DNA of 64,000 bases from a virus, in IMG/VR virus record IMGVR_UViG_3300025646_000015, positions 37,269 to 101,268 of that record; one strand, 5' to 3'. A model generated the notes under the pieces. That model ran no database searches. It had not been told where the DNA came from and worked only from the letters and a program-made list of their open reading frames with translations. Positions 1 through 8,232 of this stretch are shown here, in pieces. The position numbers were made by a program, and so were the translations under genes. Position 1 is the stretch's first letter; each line of letters begins with the position of its first letter.

Positions 1-78
1 ATTAGCTCCTTTTCTCCTTCCACTTCCAGATTTTCTTGGAGTTCCATCTTTATTTAAAGTAATATTTCTGTTTTTCAT
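1..78 (-). CDS. Partial hypothetical protein (N-terminus only)
   Basis: An ATG at 78 opens a minus-strand frame of 26 codons that runs off the window edge. The visible N-terminus is Lys/Arg/Gly-rich (NKDGTPRKSGSGRRKG), like an AT-hook or a basic unstructured tail. A well-formed sigma70-like promoter lies immediately upstream at 86-114. The function cannot be judged from 26 residues. Confidence 0.6.
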   Translation of the reverse strand, partial: MKNRNITLNKDGTPRKSGSGRRKGAN

Positions 79-85
79 AATAATT

Positions 86-114
86 ATTATGCCACAAAAA
101 TAACCATTAGTCAA
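86..114 (-). promoter_or_regulatory. Sigma70-type promoter for the partial gene at 1-78
   Basis: On the minus strand TTGACT (109-114) and CATAAT (86-91) are separated by exactly 17 nt. The start codon at 78 lies about 8 nt after the -10 box, so the leader is very short. Confidence 0.65.
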
Positions 115-147
115 GTTTTTTTAAAAAAAAATAAATTTTTAAAAAAA

Positions 148-429
148 TTAAGATAAGAATGTGTCGGGGATTTGGTCGTGATCTATGAATGAACCGCTAT
201 TGTTGTCGGAAGATTCATAAATGATAAGATCGGGAGCTTTATCATTAGATTTCATTTTGTTTAAGAAAACAACGACATTTAATTCCTTCTCTTCGTCAGA
301 GCCTTTATTTAGTTTGATTAATCCTGAATAAAACTGTTGAGTCTTACCCTCTTTTCTCCAAAGAGCGCCAAGTTCACGCTTACGCCATTCAGATGTTGAT
401 TTATTTTCTGTGCTATGTGTATTATCCAT
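148..429 (-). CDS. Small conserved phage protein (DUF736-like)
   Basis: This 93-residue protein carries the pattern LGALWRKEGKTQQFYSG, then VVVFLNKMKSNDKAPDLIIYES. That layout is typical of a widespread family of small phage and bacterial proteins of unknown function (compare DUF736: G.LW.K..K...Y.SG, then K....K.PD..IY). It is a single gene with its own sigma70-type promoter (459-487). The assignment rests on motif pattern only, and no biochemical role is known. Confidence 0.6.
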   Translation of the reverse strand: MDNTHSTENKSTSEWRKRELGALWRKEGKTQQFYSGLIKLNKGSDEEKELNVVVFLNKMKSNDKAPDLIIYESSDNNSGSFIDHDQIPDTFLS

Positions 430-458
430 ATTATTTATATAATTGTTAATTTCGAAGT

Positions 459-487
459 ATTATAAATGAATTATAAAATAAAGTCAA
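459..487 (-). promoter_or_regulatory. Sigma70-type promoter, near consensus
   Basis: Minus strand: TTGACT (482-487), 17-nt spacer, perfect TATAAT (459-464). It drives the gene starting at 429. It overlaps the upstream extension of the divergent plus-strand frame that opens at 466, which is one reason to place that gene's start further in, at 535. Confidence 0.75.
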
Positions 488-534
488 GTTTTTTTATTTC
501 TATTGATTTTTTTTTAAAAGAACTTATCATAAGT

Positions 535-1368
535 ATGAATCAAAAATATATGCATAGAACAGTCGCAAACTCCTTAGGTAGTGGGTTTTTTTCGTGTTGT
601 GGTAGCTTACTTGAGCTAATATTTAATTACAATAGGATGACTGGAGAAATCCCATTATTTGTAGATAACTCTTTTAGTTTTAGAAATTTCAAAACAATAA
701 AAAAAGAAAAAGAAGATATATTTTTTGATTTCTTTGATGAGCCGAAAGTTAGTAAAGCCAAAGTGGGGAAAATCAAAAACAAGGTTACGAAAAATATATC
801 TGAATTCAAGAAGTTTGAAAAAATTGAATTTGAGAAAATAAACTTTTTAATAAAAACATTTTTTAACCCAAGCGAAGAGATTAGAAAAATCAAAAAAGAA
901 ATAGAAGATAAGTTTAAAATTAATCCTGAAAACACTTGTTCTGTTTTATATCGAGGCAATGACAAAATAACCGAGATGGCGGAAACGAAAAAGTCTTGGT
1001 ATTTGAAAGAAATAAAAAAAATAAATAAAAAAGAGGAGGATTTAGACTTCTTTATTCAAACAGATGATTCCAGCTTTTTAGCATATGCAAAATCCTTTAT
1101 TTCAAAAGAAATAAATTATAAAACAGCAGGAGAATACATCAGATCATTTGATGATAAAACTCACTCTGTTAACACATTTTTTGGGACAGCAGAGGATTCA
1201 AGAATTAAGAATTACAAATACGCAAAGAATTTCTTAGCCATTATGATGATTATTGCCGAAAGTAAATATATTATTTGCAATTCAGGAAATGTAGGACTTT
1301 GGGCTTGTTTATTTAGGGGGAATGCAAAAAATGTGGTACAAAAGTTGCCCAAAAAAGTATTTTTATAA
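535..1368 (+). CDS. Fucosyltransferase-like glycosyltransferase (GT-B type)
   Basis: This 277-residue protein (start chosen at ATG 535; the frame opens at 466 but that part overlaps a promoter) contains VLYRGNDK near residue 135, recalling the H-x-R-x-G-D phosphate/nucleotide loop of O- and alpha-fucosyltransferases. A C-terminal ICNSGNVGLWACLFRG near residue 248 resembles the donor-binding Ser/Asn loop of that fold. The middle (about 80-130) is very Lys/Glu/Ile-rich and could be an insertion. It stands alone on the plus strand and its stop overlaps the convergent methyltransferase stop. The GDP-fucose synthesis genes at 55.9-57.9 kb make a fucosyl donor plausible, but the specificity is inference. 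Confidence 0.5.
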   Translation: MNQKYMHRTVANSLGSGFFSCCGSLLELIFNYNRMTGEIPLFVDNSFSFRNFKTIKKEKEDIFFDFFDEPKVSKAKVGKIKNKVTKNISEFKKFEKIEFEKINFLIKTFFNPSEEIRKIKKEIEDKFKINPENTCSVLYRGNDKITEMAETKKSWYLKEIKKINKKEEDLDFFIQTDDSSFLAYAKSFISKEINYKTAGEYIRSFDDKTHSVNTFFGTAEDSRIKNYKYAKNFLAIMMIIAESKYIICNSGNVGLWACLFRGNAKNVVQKLPKKVFL

Positions 1369-2124
1369 AATATGATTTTTGATTTCTAAATTTCTATTAT
1401 TAATCCTCATTTGCTTGAGGATATGTTTTTTATCTTCTAAGTAATCTTCTTGATTTAAATAAAGATTGGGATTCCATTTTATAAAAATTTTGTTAATTTT
1501 TTTGTACAAAGGTGAAGACAACAATGCATTAAGTAATTTTTTTTCATCCCCCTGCACATCAATTTTCATAACAATATAAGGATTAAAATAATCTTTAAAG
1601 ACATCAACCAACAAATTATGTATACCTATACATTTAACATTTTTAGTATCATACTTTACGCTATGAAAGTTTCCCCAATGATCAATATTTGCTATAGTGG
1701 AAGAACCAAATGGTTTGGTTTCGAAATGAGAACCTTTTGATCTTTGAACCATTTTAACTAATTTTGCTTCATTAAATCCACTTTGAGCCGAAACCCCTAA
1801 ATTCTCGTATGTAAAGTTTTTGAATTTTGGCAATGTGTTCGTAATGGGATATGATGCAAAAAATACAGATTCATCTAATTCATAACAACGAACATCCCAT
1901 GAATTATCAATACCAAAATCATTAACATATTTTTTAAGTCCATTAAAATTGCCAGAACCAATATCAATAAAAACTTTTTGTTTTTCGGTGTATTCAATAA
2001 TTGAATCTAGTAATTGTTTGCAATCGAATTCTAAGTTATTTTCATTCTTGAAGGATTCTATTGTTGATAGAATTTGTGATCTAATTGTAGTTTTAGTTTT
2101 TTGTATTTTTTGTTTTGTTTTCAT
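1363..2124 (-). CDS. FkbM-family methyltransferase
   Basis: This 253-residue protein has a SAM-binding motif I FIDIGSGNFNG near residue 55 and the family signature VMKIDVQGDEKKLL near residue 185 (compare the FkbM pattern LKIDVEGxE). FkbM enzymes O-methylate sugars or glycan and polyketide hydroxyls. The N-terminus is Lys/Thr-rich. Its start overlaps the end of the HNH gene by 32 nt, so the two are probably translated from one message. It is one of three FkbM-type genes in this window (also 11330 and 15762), suggesting methyl decoration of a surface glycan. Confidence 0.75.
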   Translation of the reverse strand: MKTKQKIQKTKTTIRSQILSTIESFKNENNLEFDCKQLLDSIIEYTEKQKVFIDIGSGNFNGLKKYVNDFGIDNSWDVRCYELDESVFFASYPITNTLPKFKNFTYENLGVSAQSGFNEAKLVKMVQRSKGSHFETKPFGSSTIANIDHWGNFHSVKYDTKNVKCIGIHNLLVDVFKDYFNPYIVMKIDVQGDEKKLLNALLSSPLYKKINKIFIKWNPNLYLNQEDYLEDKKHILKQMRINNRNLEIKNHIL

Positions 2125-2716
2125 TGATTTTTTTATATTGAATTATTTTTTCACATAATTTATAGAGTTCATCTAAGCTCAAATCACCTTTTGCCGTATT
2201 TGCCGATTTTATGCATATACCTAAATTGCTTAGATCATTTGTTCCCCCTTTGGATGTAGGAATGATATGATCGAGGTTATATGTTTCAGGTTTATTTAAA
2301 TCTATTTTTTCTCCAGTTAAATAACAGACAGGATTATCTCCTATTTTATTCAACACATCTTGATAGGAATAATTAGAGGAAATGTTATTTACAAGTCCAT
2401 GCGTTTTATGCTTATTACTTCTTTTAAAAGTCTTGACTTTTCCTCTAAAAGATTGGTTGTCAAATTCTTCTTTGGAAGTTCTATTTCTAAATGCAGAAAT
2501 TTTTCTGAAAATTGATTTTCTGTTTTTAGTTTGAGACCGAACTCTTTCTTTTTCTGAACCATCTCCACAATGGTAACTAATTGTTGATTTAGAACAATTT
2601 AATATTGATTGAATTTCTTTGTAGCTTTTACCTTCTGATCTTAATTTTAAGATATCTTCCTTTCGCTTTTTATTATTTAAATTTTTTCTTTTTTTTGTCT
2701 GGAAAGTTTGGTTCAT
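2093..2716 (-). CDS. HNH endonuclease with N-terminal helix-turn-helix
   Basis: This 207-residue protein has a basic N-terminus and a helix-turn-helix at about 20-50 (GKSYKEIQSILNCSKSTISYH). The C-terminal HNH domain has CYLTGEKIDL, then the catalytic region NLDHIIPTSKGGTNDLSNL, where the His, the Asn after it and a later Asn match the HNH fold. This looks like a free-standing, homing-type endonuclease. It is followed without a gap by an unknown gene and lies inside the glycan region, so it may have moved there with its neighbours. Confidence 0.8.
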   Translation of the reverse strand: MNQTFQTKKRKNLNNKKRKEDILKLRSEGKSYKEIQSILNCSKSTISYHCGDGSEKERVRSQTKNRKSIFRKISAFRNRTSKEEFDNQSFRGKVKTFKRSNKHKTHGLVNNISSNYSYQDVLNKIGDNPVCYLTGEKIDLNKPETYNLDHIIPTSKGGTNDLSNLGICIKSANTAKGDLSLDELYKLCEKIIQYKKINENKTKNTKN

Positions 2717-3088
2717 TTAAATCATTGATTTTAAAATATTAAATATAAAAGATGATGCTAGAAAAATTTCTTCTTTATCTGCTTGATTTATTATATCAAG
2801 ATTACATAAGTTTTCTAAATTTTCTTCGAAAGCAAAATACTTAATGTTTTCTGAAGGGTTATAAATATAGAAGCAATGAATTCCATGCTCGCAATTTTCT
2901 AGCAATAAAAAATAATTAGATTTGGATTCTTTGATTTTAAATGATGTGATTTTATTATATATATCAAGACATTTTACTGAAATATCATCAATTTCTGATT
3001 TTACAAAATTGCCTTTTAAATGATTTTTGTAAATTTCATTAAATACTGTCTTAAAATTTAAATTTTGTAAGATTTTAGTAATTTTCAT
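2717..3088 (-). CDS. Hypothetical protein
   Basis: This 123-residue protein is not recognised. ATG 3088 is preferred over the TTG one codon upstream. It is rich in Ile, Phe, Asn and Lys, has no transmembrane segment, and has a central stretch FLLLENCEHGIHCFYIYNP that looks like a beta-sheet core. A GTGTAAA element ends 8 nt before the start. The stop codon abuts the HNH start. Confidence 0.5.
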   Translation of the reverse strand: MKITKILQNLNFKTVFNEIYKNHLKGNFVKSEIDDISVKCLDIYNKITSFKIKESKSNYFLLLENCEHGIHCFYIYNPSENIKYFAFEENLENLCNLDIINQADKEEIFLASSFIFNILKSMI

Positions 3089-3096
3089 CAATATGA

Positions 3097-3103
3097 TTTA
3101 CAC
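3097..3103 (-). promoter_or_regulatory. GTGTAA(T/A) start-proximal element
   Basis: GTGTAAA on the minus strand, ending 8 nt upstream of the ATG at 3088. It belongs to the recurrent element set described in the findings. Confidence 0.4.
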
Positions 3104-3582
3104 TATATCATATTGTTTGATCCTATAATTTGATACTTAATCCCGCTTTGAAATTGACCGAGTTTATTTCTTGCAGGGCAAAATTTTCCATTCTCATTTC
3201 TTTTCTCGAAACTAATGCGTAACCCTTTGTTCCAAGGAGTGTTGTTGGTTGAAAATCTTCCTTGACTGTCTCTGTTATCTGATTTATTTGGGGCAAACCA
3301 AGAATCTTTTGATATTTTATACAATTTATGTTTTGTGTTCGGATAACTTTTTTCCAATATCAACTCCCACTCTTTATCGCTTAAAACCCTTCCCTTATAC
3401 TTATTTTTATTTAAATGATATATTCTTATATTGGATATGGATATTTTTTTTAAATCTTTTTTAATTTTTTTTAAAAAAACTTCTCCAGCATGATCTTTAT
3501 TTGAAGCTTTAATAAAAGATTTCGCATGAAAATCAAAAGCTGAATGTATAATATAATATATTATGTATATATTTGAGTTCAT
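3103..3582 (-). CDS. NUMOD3-like DNA-binding protein
   Basis: This 159-residue protein has an N-terminal part with the pattern KSFIKASNKDHAGEVFLKKIKKD. A C-terminal basic part holds several short NUMOD3-like units (GRFSTNNTPWNKGLR, NGKFCPARNKLGQF). NUMOD3 units occur as DNA-contact modules next to homing endonucleases. No nuclease motif is visible here. A related N-terminal segment appears in the proteins at 7134-8000 and 8760-8993, so this is a small paralogous family within the phage. It overlaps the next gene by one base. Confidence 0.45.
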   Translation of the reverse strand: MNSNIYIIYYIIHSAFDFHAKSFIKASNKDHAGEVFLKKIKKDLKKISISNIRIYHLNKNKYKGRVLSDKEWELILEKSYPNTKHKLYKISKDSWFAPNKSDNRDSQGRFSTNNTPWNKGLRISFEKRNENGKFCPARNKLGQFQSGIKYQIIGSNNMI

Positions 3583-4466
3583 TATAAATGTCGTCTTATT
3601 AGATATTTAGATAATGCATCCTTTAATGCTTCCTCTACTGTTCTAATCGGAATATATTTTTCGATTTTCGATGTATCAAGAGTGCAATTTGAGCGAGGAG
3701 CAACAACTTCTTGCATAAAATTATCTAAATTGCTGAAAAATTTAAATTCTTTATTTGGCTTTAAATGTTCTCGCATTAAATCAACTACTTCTTTAGTAGT
3801 AATACTACCTTTATTTGTTACATTGTAAATCCCAAATGGGACGTTTTGCTCGATTAAATCAATAGTATATTTTGCAAAATCAGCGCGATGAGAAAGAGAA
3901 TTACGCGCATCTAATAATTTATCGTAAGTTAATAATTTAGTTAAATAATTGCGTGGAGATTCGAATTCATCAAATGGTATGCGCAGTCTAAAAATATAAC
4001 TATCTGGAGCATTTTGCTTGATAATTTTTTCTGCGAGAGCTTTGGTTCCACTATAAAAACTACCATTTTGAAAATCAAAATTAGAAACATCTTCTTCTGA
4101 AAATTGTTTTTCATATCCAGTATAAATACAGCCCGAAGAAATATGAGTATATAAATACCCTTTATTTGCACAAAGTTGAGAAAAAAACGCGGGTAAAACT
4201 ACATTACCTTCAACTGCATCCGATTTGTTTAGCTCGCAAGCATCCACATTTGGTTTGCCAATATATCCCGCGCAATTAATGATGGAAACATTATAGTGTT
4301 TGACTGTTTTTTTGTATACAGTATTTGACAGCCAATTATCAAAAACTTTCATATTTGTATAGTCTACATCTGTGCGACTAAGGGCGATATAAGGTAAATC
4401 GCGAGACATTAATTCTTTTATTATAGCTTCTGCTATATAGCCATTTTTGCCTAATATTATATACAT
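3582..4466 (-). CDS. NAD(P)-dependent sugar reductase/epimerase (RmlD-like SDR)
   Basis: This 294-residue protein begins with a Rossmann motif (MYIILGKNGYIAEA, G-x-x-G-x-x-A). It has NCAGYIGKPNVDACELN near residue 75, a typical RmlD-type segment. The catalytic pair Y-x-x-x-K is in FYSGTKALAEK near residue 140, with an upstream Ser in HISSGCIY. Members reduce or epimerise nucleotide-activated 4-keto-deoxysugars, as in dTDP-rhamnose synthesis. It lies in an operon with glycosyltransferases and a sulfotransferase. No other rhamnose pathway genes are in this window, so the substrate is open. Confidence 0.7.
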   Translation of the reverse strand: MYIILGKNGYIAEAIIKELMSRDLPYIALSRTDVDYTNMKVFDNWLSNTVYKKTVKHYNVSIINCAGYIGKPNVDACELNKSDAVEGNVVLPAFFSQLCANKGYLYTHISSGCIYTGYEKQFSEEDVSNFDFQNGSFYSGTKALAEKIIKQNAPDSYIFRLRIPFDEFESPRNYLTKLLTYDKLLDARNSLSHRADFAKYTIDLIEQNVPFGIYNVTNKGSITTKEVVDLMREHLKPNKEFKFFSNLDNFMQEVVAPRSNCTLDTSKIEKYIPIRTVEEALKDALSKYLIRRHL

Positions 4467-4472
4467 AAAAAA

Positions 4473-5138
4473 TTAAAGATTATTGCGCACATGGTAAACA
4501 CATTCTCCAAAACCCCCATTATCCAATATACATTTATAAGAAAAAACTAATTCTAAAAATGACTCGTCAATGAACTTTATGTCATCAGAAGAAGTTTGAA
4601 AAATATTGATTGGTAATTTGAATTCCTGTTTAATTGAATATAAAATATTATTTATAATATCTTGATTGACAGAATAGTTGTGATCTGTGTATGAGTATCT
4701 ATTGTCTAATAAATCATTCGATCCGTAATGCATTGCAGCAACTATGGTTATCGAGGAAGTTTGGCTGTCTAAAAAGTTGTCTATTGAATGCATCAACCTA
4801 TCTCTATTGAAAATAAAACAATCTTGATGAAACTCATTATCTGTAGCAATATCCCCACATCTAATATTAACACAAAGATTGTTTTTGGCAGGTTTATAAA
4901 ATTTTTTTGAAATCGAAGCCAAAGACTCCCAATTTATTTCTTCAGGACGATTGATATCAATTGTTTTTAAATATTTAAACAAAATAGAATCTTGATATTT
5001 GGGGTCAGATAAAATTATTTTTCGATCATTTTTCCATCGCATCCCTCGGGCATAAATTAAATCTCCAATTCGATAGTGCTTATTACATTTGAGTAATCTT
5101 ATTTGTTCAAATAAATTTATTTTTTCAGAAATTGTCAT
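4473..5138 (-). CDS. Fucosyltransferase-like protein
   Basis: This 221-residue protein contains CVNIRCGDIA near residue 95 (compare the H-x-R-x-G-D loop of GT11 and related fucosyltransferases). A C-terminal segment SSDDIKFIDESFLELVFSYKCILDNGGFGE resembles the GT11 acceptor-side pattern in which a database sugar-binding loop follows an acidic strand. It is short compared with the usual roughly 280-300 residues of GT11, so it may be minimal or truncated at the N-terminus. It sits between the RmlD-like gene and a DXD glycosyltransferase. The class assignment is tentative. Confidence 0.4.
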   Translation of the reverse strand: MTISEKINLFEQIRLLKCNKHYRIGDLIYARGMRWKNDRKIILSDPKYQDSILFKYLKTIDINRPEEINWESLASISKKFYKPAKNNLCVNIRCGDIATDNEFHQDCFIFNRDRLMHSIDNFLDSQTSSITIVAAMHYGSNDLLDNRYSYTDHNYSVNQDIINNILYSIKQEFKLPINIFQTSSDDIKFIDESFLELVFSYKCILDNGGFGECVYHVRNNL

Positions 5139-5141
5139 AAA

Positions 5142-5924
5142 TTAAATTGATGGGTTTTTTAATTTATTAAATATAATATATTTGTATATATCTGATCTTT
5201 TTGATTTTTTGCCAAAATCTTCAAGGAAATTATTATTCATGTTATTAACTCCTCCATGAATGTGAAAAAGATTATATGACTTTTTTATTTTAGCAAAATT
5301 TATATTTTCAGATCTAAATTCAAAGGTGATAGGTATACGCGAAAACACTTTTAAATGATGACACAAAAATTCAATTAAAAACATGTCATTTAATTTTTTA
5401 TCCTCCTTGTTTTGTAAGTTTATGTTATAAAATTCAGAAAATTTCTTAGATGTAGATTCGAAATCTTTGCTATTAAAAAAATCTTCAAAAAAATCAAGGA
5501 GTGTTTCGGAAGATTGTTTTGTCATATAACCACAAGATCCTGAGTTAGCCAAAATACATGCTTGGTTTTTAATTACAGAATCCGCCTTTTTAAAATTGAA
5601 AGATTGGTTGAATACATCGTAATCACACCATAAGCAATCCTCTTTGTTTTCTAGAACAAAATTGGTATAGGCATACCACCTTAAATAACAATGCATTAAA
5701 TATCTAGGATAATTTGGAGAAAATTTGTAAAAAGGGCTATTGAAATCTTCAATTTTTATATTTTTCAATTTTGAATTGGAGATAGCGTCTTTTTTTGACA
5801 AAACGATTGGATTCCAACCTTTGGATTTCCAATTTTTTTTCCATATATCAACAAGAACCAGACTGTCTTCAGACAATCTTAAATTATCTATAGGCTCATA
5901 ATAACAAATAACAGTTCTTTTCAT
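5142..5924 (-). CDS. Glycosyltransferase, DXD type (GT32-like)
   Basis: This 260-residue protein starts with VICYYEPIDN and has WKKNWKSKGWNPIVLSKKDA near residue 28, an N-terminal strand typical of small GT-A enzymes. The putative metal-binding DxD is in LWCDYDVFNQSF near residue 98. The same layout (KLWQKNWSNLGFEPIIL, then FSDCDIFNIS) occurs in 14463-15263, so the two are paralogues. The donor and acceptor are unknown. It precedes the fucosyltransferase-like gene in the same operon. Confidence 0.6.
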   Translation of the reverse strand: MKRTVICYYEPIDNLRLSEDSLVLVDIWKKNWKSKGWNPIVLSKKDAISNSKLKNIKIEDFNSPFYKFSPNYPRYLMHCYLRWYAYTNFVLENKEDCLWCDYDVFNQSFNFKKADSVIKNQACILANSGSCGYMTKQSSETLLDFFEDFFNSKDFESTSKKFSEFYNINLQNKEDKKLNDMFLIEFLCHHLKVFSRIPITFEFRSENINFAKIKKSYNLFHIHGGVNNMNNNFLEDFGKKSKRSDIYKYIIFNKLKNPSI

Positions 5925-5929
5925 TTTAA

Positions 5930-6469
5930 TTAAAAATTGTACCCAAAATGATTAATTACATCTTTATTTTCTTCATGAACTATATCAATCATTTCAGAAT
6001 TAAAAAAGGGCCGATAATCTGACGTTTTTCTAGTGCCGTGATGATCAAAATGAGGCATATTTACCTTTGGCAAATCAATATAATTTAATAATTCCTTATA
6101 ACCTTCTTGCATTTCTTCTAGCTTTATATGAAAATCGAGCTTCTCCCAATCTTTATATTTAAGCCTAGGCTCATTATAAAAAAAATCTTCAAAATCTTTG
6201 TATGGTTTTTTGTGCTTTATGCAATGATAATACCATGAAACCAACCTATCCCAGGGGTTTCGTAATACGGCAAATTTAAAATAATCATTAATGTTTAAAT
6301 TCATAGAGGAGATTTCGTTTTCCATATCAGAAAAACTTCTGTGAAACCCAGGGTCTTCTGGTTTGTAGCCATGTTTTTTAAGAACCCCCCATTTGATGGC
6401 TAAACGCATAGAGGTGCCGCCACATTTTCCGTAATGTAAAAATAGTATTTTATATTTATGCCATATCAT
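5930..6469 (-). CDS. Sulfotransferase-family protein
   Basis: This 179-residue protein has the 5'-phosphosulfate-binding P-loop variant FLHYGKCGGTSMRLAI near residue 10. A second PAPS contact segment FKFAVLRNPWDRLVSWYYH lies near residue 64 (R-x-P-x-R-x-x-S). Both are hallmarks of membrane-associated carbohydrate sulfotransferases, which transfer sulfate from PAPS to sugar hydroxyls. It is short for the family, with a compact C-terminus. Its neighbours are a DXD glycosyltransferase and a sigma-like gene. A second sulfotransferase lies at 16495-17109. Confidence 0.75.
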   Translation of the reverse strand: MIWHKYKILFLHYGKCGGTSMRLAIKWGVLKKHGYKPEDPGFHRSFSDMENEISSMNLNINDYFKFAVLRNPWDRLVSWYYHCIKHKKPYKDFEDFFYNEPRLKYKDWEKLDFHIKLEEMQEGYKELLNYIDLPKVNMPHFDHHGTRKTSDYRPFFNSEMIDIVHEENKDVINHFGYNF

Positions 6470-6472
6470 AGG

Positions 6473-7144
6473 TTATTTTGATCTAGATTTTTCCCTGCCT
6501 CCTCCAAATAAATAATTTATAGCTCTATTGCCTTTAGCCAAAAATTCTTTATCGCAATCTGCATTTATATCTATTTTGATATAAGATTTGATTCTATCAT
6601 ATATATCCATAATAGAATGAGAGATAGCTTGGTGAGTAACTCCTAACGCATTACCAAGCTCATCAAGAGTCTTACCTTGTAGGACAAATGGGAAAATATT
6701 TTTTTGGCGAGGAGTTAATATGTCACTATAATCCAATAACCATTTAATGATATTATTGTATTTTTCTGAATGATTTAATTTTGCGAAACTAGGATCTTCG
6801 GCACCTATAGTTTGACACATGTAATCAAAAATAGTTTTATCGCCCTCGTCACTTTTGACTAGAGAATCATCTTTTCTTTCGAGATATTTTTTATCTCCAT
6901 AAGCGAAACCCCCACTAGCAGTCCATTTAATAAAATTTCGACAAGTCATATGGGTAAATTTTCTAAATTCTGTTTCATTGTCAAACACTTTGTCAAATAA
7001 TTTGTTTATACAATAGTTGTTAATTTCAGAAATAATTTCCTCTACAGTTAACTTATGGTGAGGTCTCCTGTGTTTACTTACGATTTTAATCATGTCGTCT
7101 TGATATTCAGACAACCATTTTATATTCTGATCTTTATTTTCCAT
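6473..7144 (-). CDS. Sigma-70 region-4-like transcription factor
   Basis: This 223-residue protein has a C-terminal helix-turn-helix resembling sigma region 4 or LuxR: LTPRQKNIFPFVLQGKTLDELGNALGVTHQAISHSI near residues 142-177. The N-terminal half (VEEIISEINNYCINKL, then FRKFTHMTCRNFIKW) resembles the helical region 2 of small sigma factors, though the match is weak. It could be a phage-encoded sigma factor or co-regulator. Its end is rich in Arg and Lys. The next gene upstream overlaps it by 11 nt. Confidence 0.55.
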   Translation of the reverse strand: MENKDQNIKWLSEYQDDMIKIVSKHRRPHHKLTVEEIISEINNYCINKLFDKVFDNETEFRKFTHMTCRNFIKWTASGGFAYGDKKYLERKDDSLVKSDEGDKTIFDYMCQTIGAEDPSFAKLNHSEKYNNIIKWLLDYSDILTPRQKNIFPFVLQGKTLDELGNALGVTHQAISHSIMDIYDRIKSYIKIDINADCDKEFLAKGNRAINYLFGGGREKSRSK

Positions 7145-8000
7145 AATTAAGACATTTTTTAACAGTTTGGTAATTGCATTTTAATTTTTCGCGTATCATA
7201 TGAAAAGTTGCTCCCTCTGACCTCATCTTTACAGCTTGAGGCGCGAGTCTGGCTATGCGAGCTTCTGATTTTTTTTGCCAAGCACTCTTAATTCCAGCAA
7301 TCCTTCTTTCATTGTTGGCTAAAGCATGAGCTATGCTAGGTGGGGGTGGGGGGAATTCTTTTTGCCAATCAACTTCAACAAATTTTTCTTCCATCAATTT
7401 ATACAAAGATCTAATTGGCATGCCCATTGATTTAGCTGCTCTAGTTCGATTATTGCCGTTGAGCGATAAATGTAGCTGAATTTTCTCTTTCATGCCTTCA
7501 CGCTCTTCTTTGGGCCATTCTATCCATTTGCCTCGCCATAACATATAAGGTTTTTCTTCTTTTTTAGCTGTATGAATGGGTCGAATCTTGTTACCCTTTT
7601 GAAAACCCACTCCCTTCTTGGGTGGAGTGCCTTTGTTAAAGCGGTTATTATAACCTTTAGGTCTAGTTTTATTATATTTAAATAAATGGTTGGCGAAATT
7701 AGGGAAAGATGCATCTCTGATGCATTGCCAGTCTTTAATATTCAATCTCAAGTCATGCATGGCTGTATCATGAGTTAACATAAATATTTGTAATGCCTTG
7801 ATTTTGTGAGAGGGGTTATCTTCTTTAACTTTTTTAGTTAAAATTTTTTTTGCTAAGTCAGCAGATCTAGCTTTAATAACAACACGAAAATCTAACTCAT
7901 TACCCTCGGAGTCATGCTCGGTATAATCTATTTTCCAATACTGATCGAAAGAGAATTTCTTTTTTCTATATTTAAATTGAGAATTTTGTTTTTTAGGCAT
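7134..8000 (-). CDS. NUMOD3-like / HTH DNA-binding protein
   Basis: The start is taken at ATG 8000 (MPKKQNSQ), 2 nt after the stop of the upstream gene; the longer frame would overlap it. The 288-residue protein has a basic N-terminal domain of the paralogous type (VVIKARSADLAKKILTKKVKED), NUMOD3-like repeats (NRFNKGTPPKKGVGFQKGNK), and a Fis-type helix-turn-helix (GNNRTRAAKSMGMPIRSLYKLM). A second possible HTH is at the C-terminus (FHMIREKLKCNYQTVKKCL). No nuclease residues are seen. It is probably a regulator or remodelled homing-endonuclease accessory, next to two sigma-like genes. Confidence 0.5.
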   Translation of the reverse strand: MPKKQNSQFKYRKKKFSFDQYWKIDYTEHDSEGNELDFRVVIKARSADLAKKILTKKVKEDNPSHKIKALQIFMLTHDTAMHDLRLNIKDWQCIRDASFPNFANHLFKYNKTRPKGYNNRFNKGTPPKKGVGFQKGNKIRPIHTAKKEEKPYMLWRGKWIEWPKEEREGMKEKIQLHLSLNGNNRTRAAKSMGMPIRSLYKLMEEKFVEVDWQKEFPPPPPSIAHALANNERRIAGIKSAWQKKSEARIARLAPQAVKMRSEGATFHMIREKLKCNYQTVKKCLNYGK

Positions 8001-8001
8001 A

Positions 8002-8232
8002 TCAATCTTCCAATGAGTCATCGACCTTTTTTTTGAATTCGGGGTTGCTATCGTATATCCCCATTGATCTGCCAATGGCATGAGAGAATCGATCAATGAA
8101 AATCACAACACCTATTATAATATAAAAATATATATTATATATACCTATTGAAAAATATAAGCAGGTTAATAAAACTATGTAAGGTAAATATTTATTCAAT
8201 AAATATTCTATCATTGCTTGCATACTATTCAT
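8002..8232 (-). CDS. Small membrane protein
   Basis: This protein of about 76 residues has two hydrophobic segments (YIVLLTCLYFSIGIYNIYFYIIIGVVIFI) followed by a charged tail DSNPEFKKKVDDSLED. The start at 8232 overlaps the stop of the sigma factor gene (ATGAATAG), which argues for translational coupling. The topology resembles that of small phage membrane proteins. The function is unknown. Confidence 0.5.
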   Translation of the reverse strand: MNSMQAMIEYLLNKYLPYIVLLTCLYFSIGIYNIYFYIIIGVVIFIDRFSHAIGRSMGIYDSNPEFKKKVDDSLED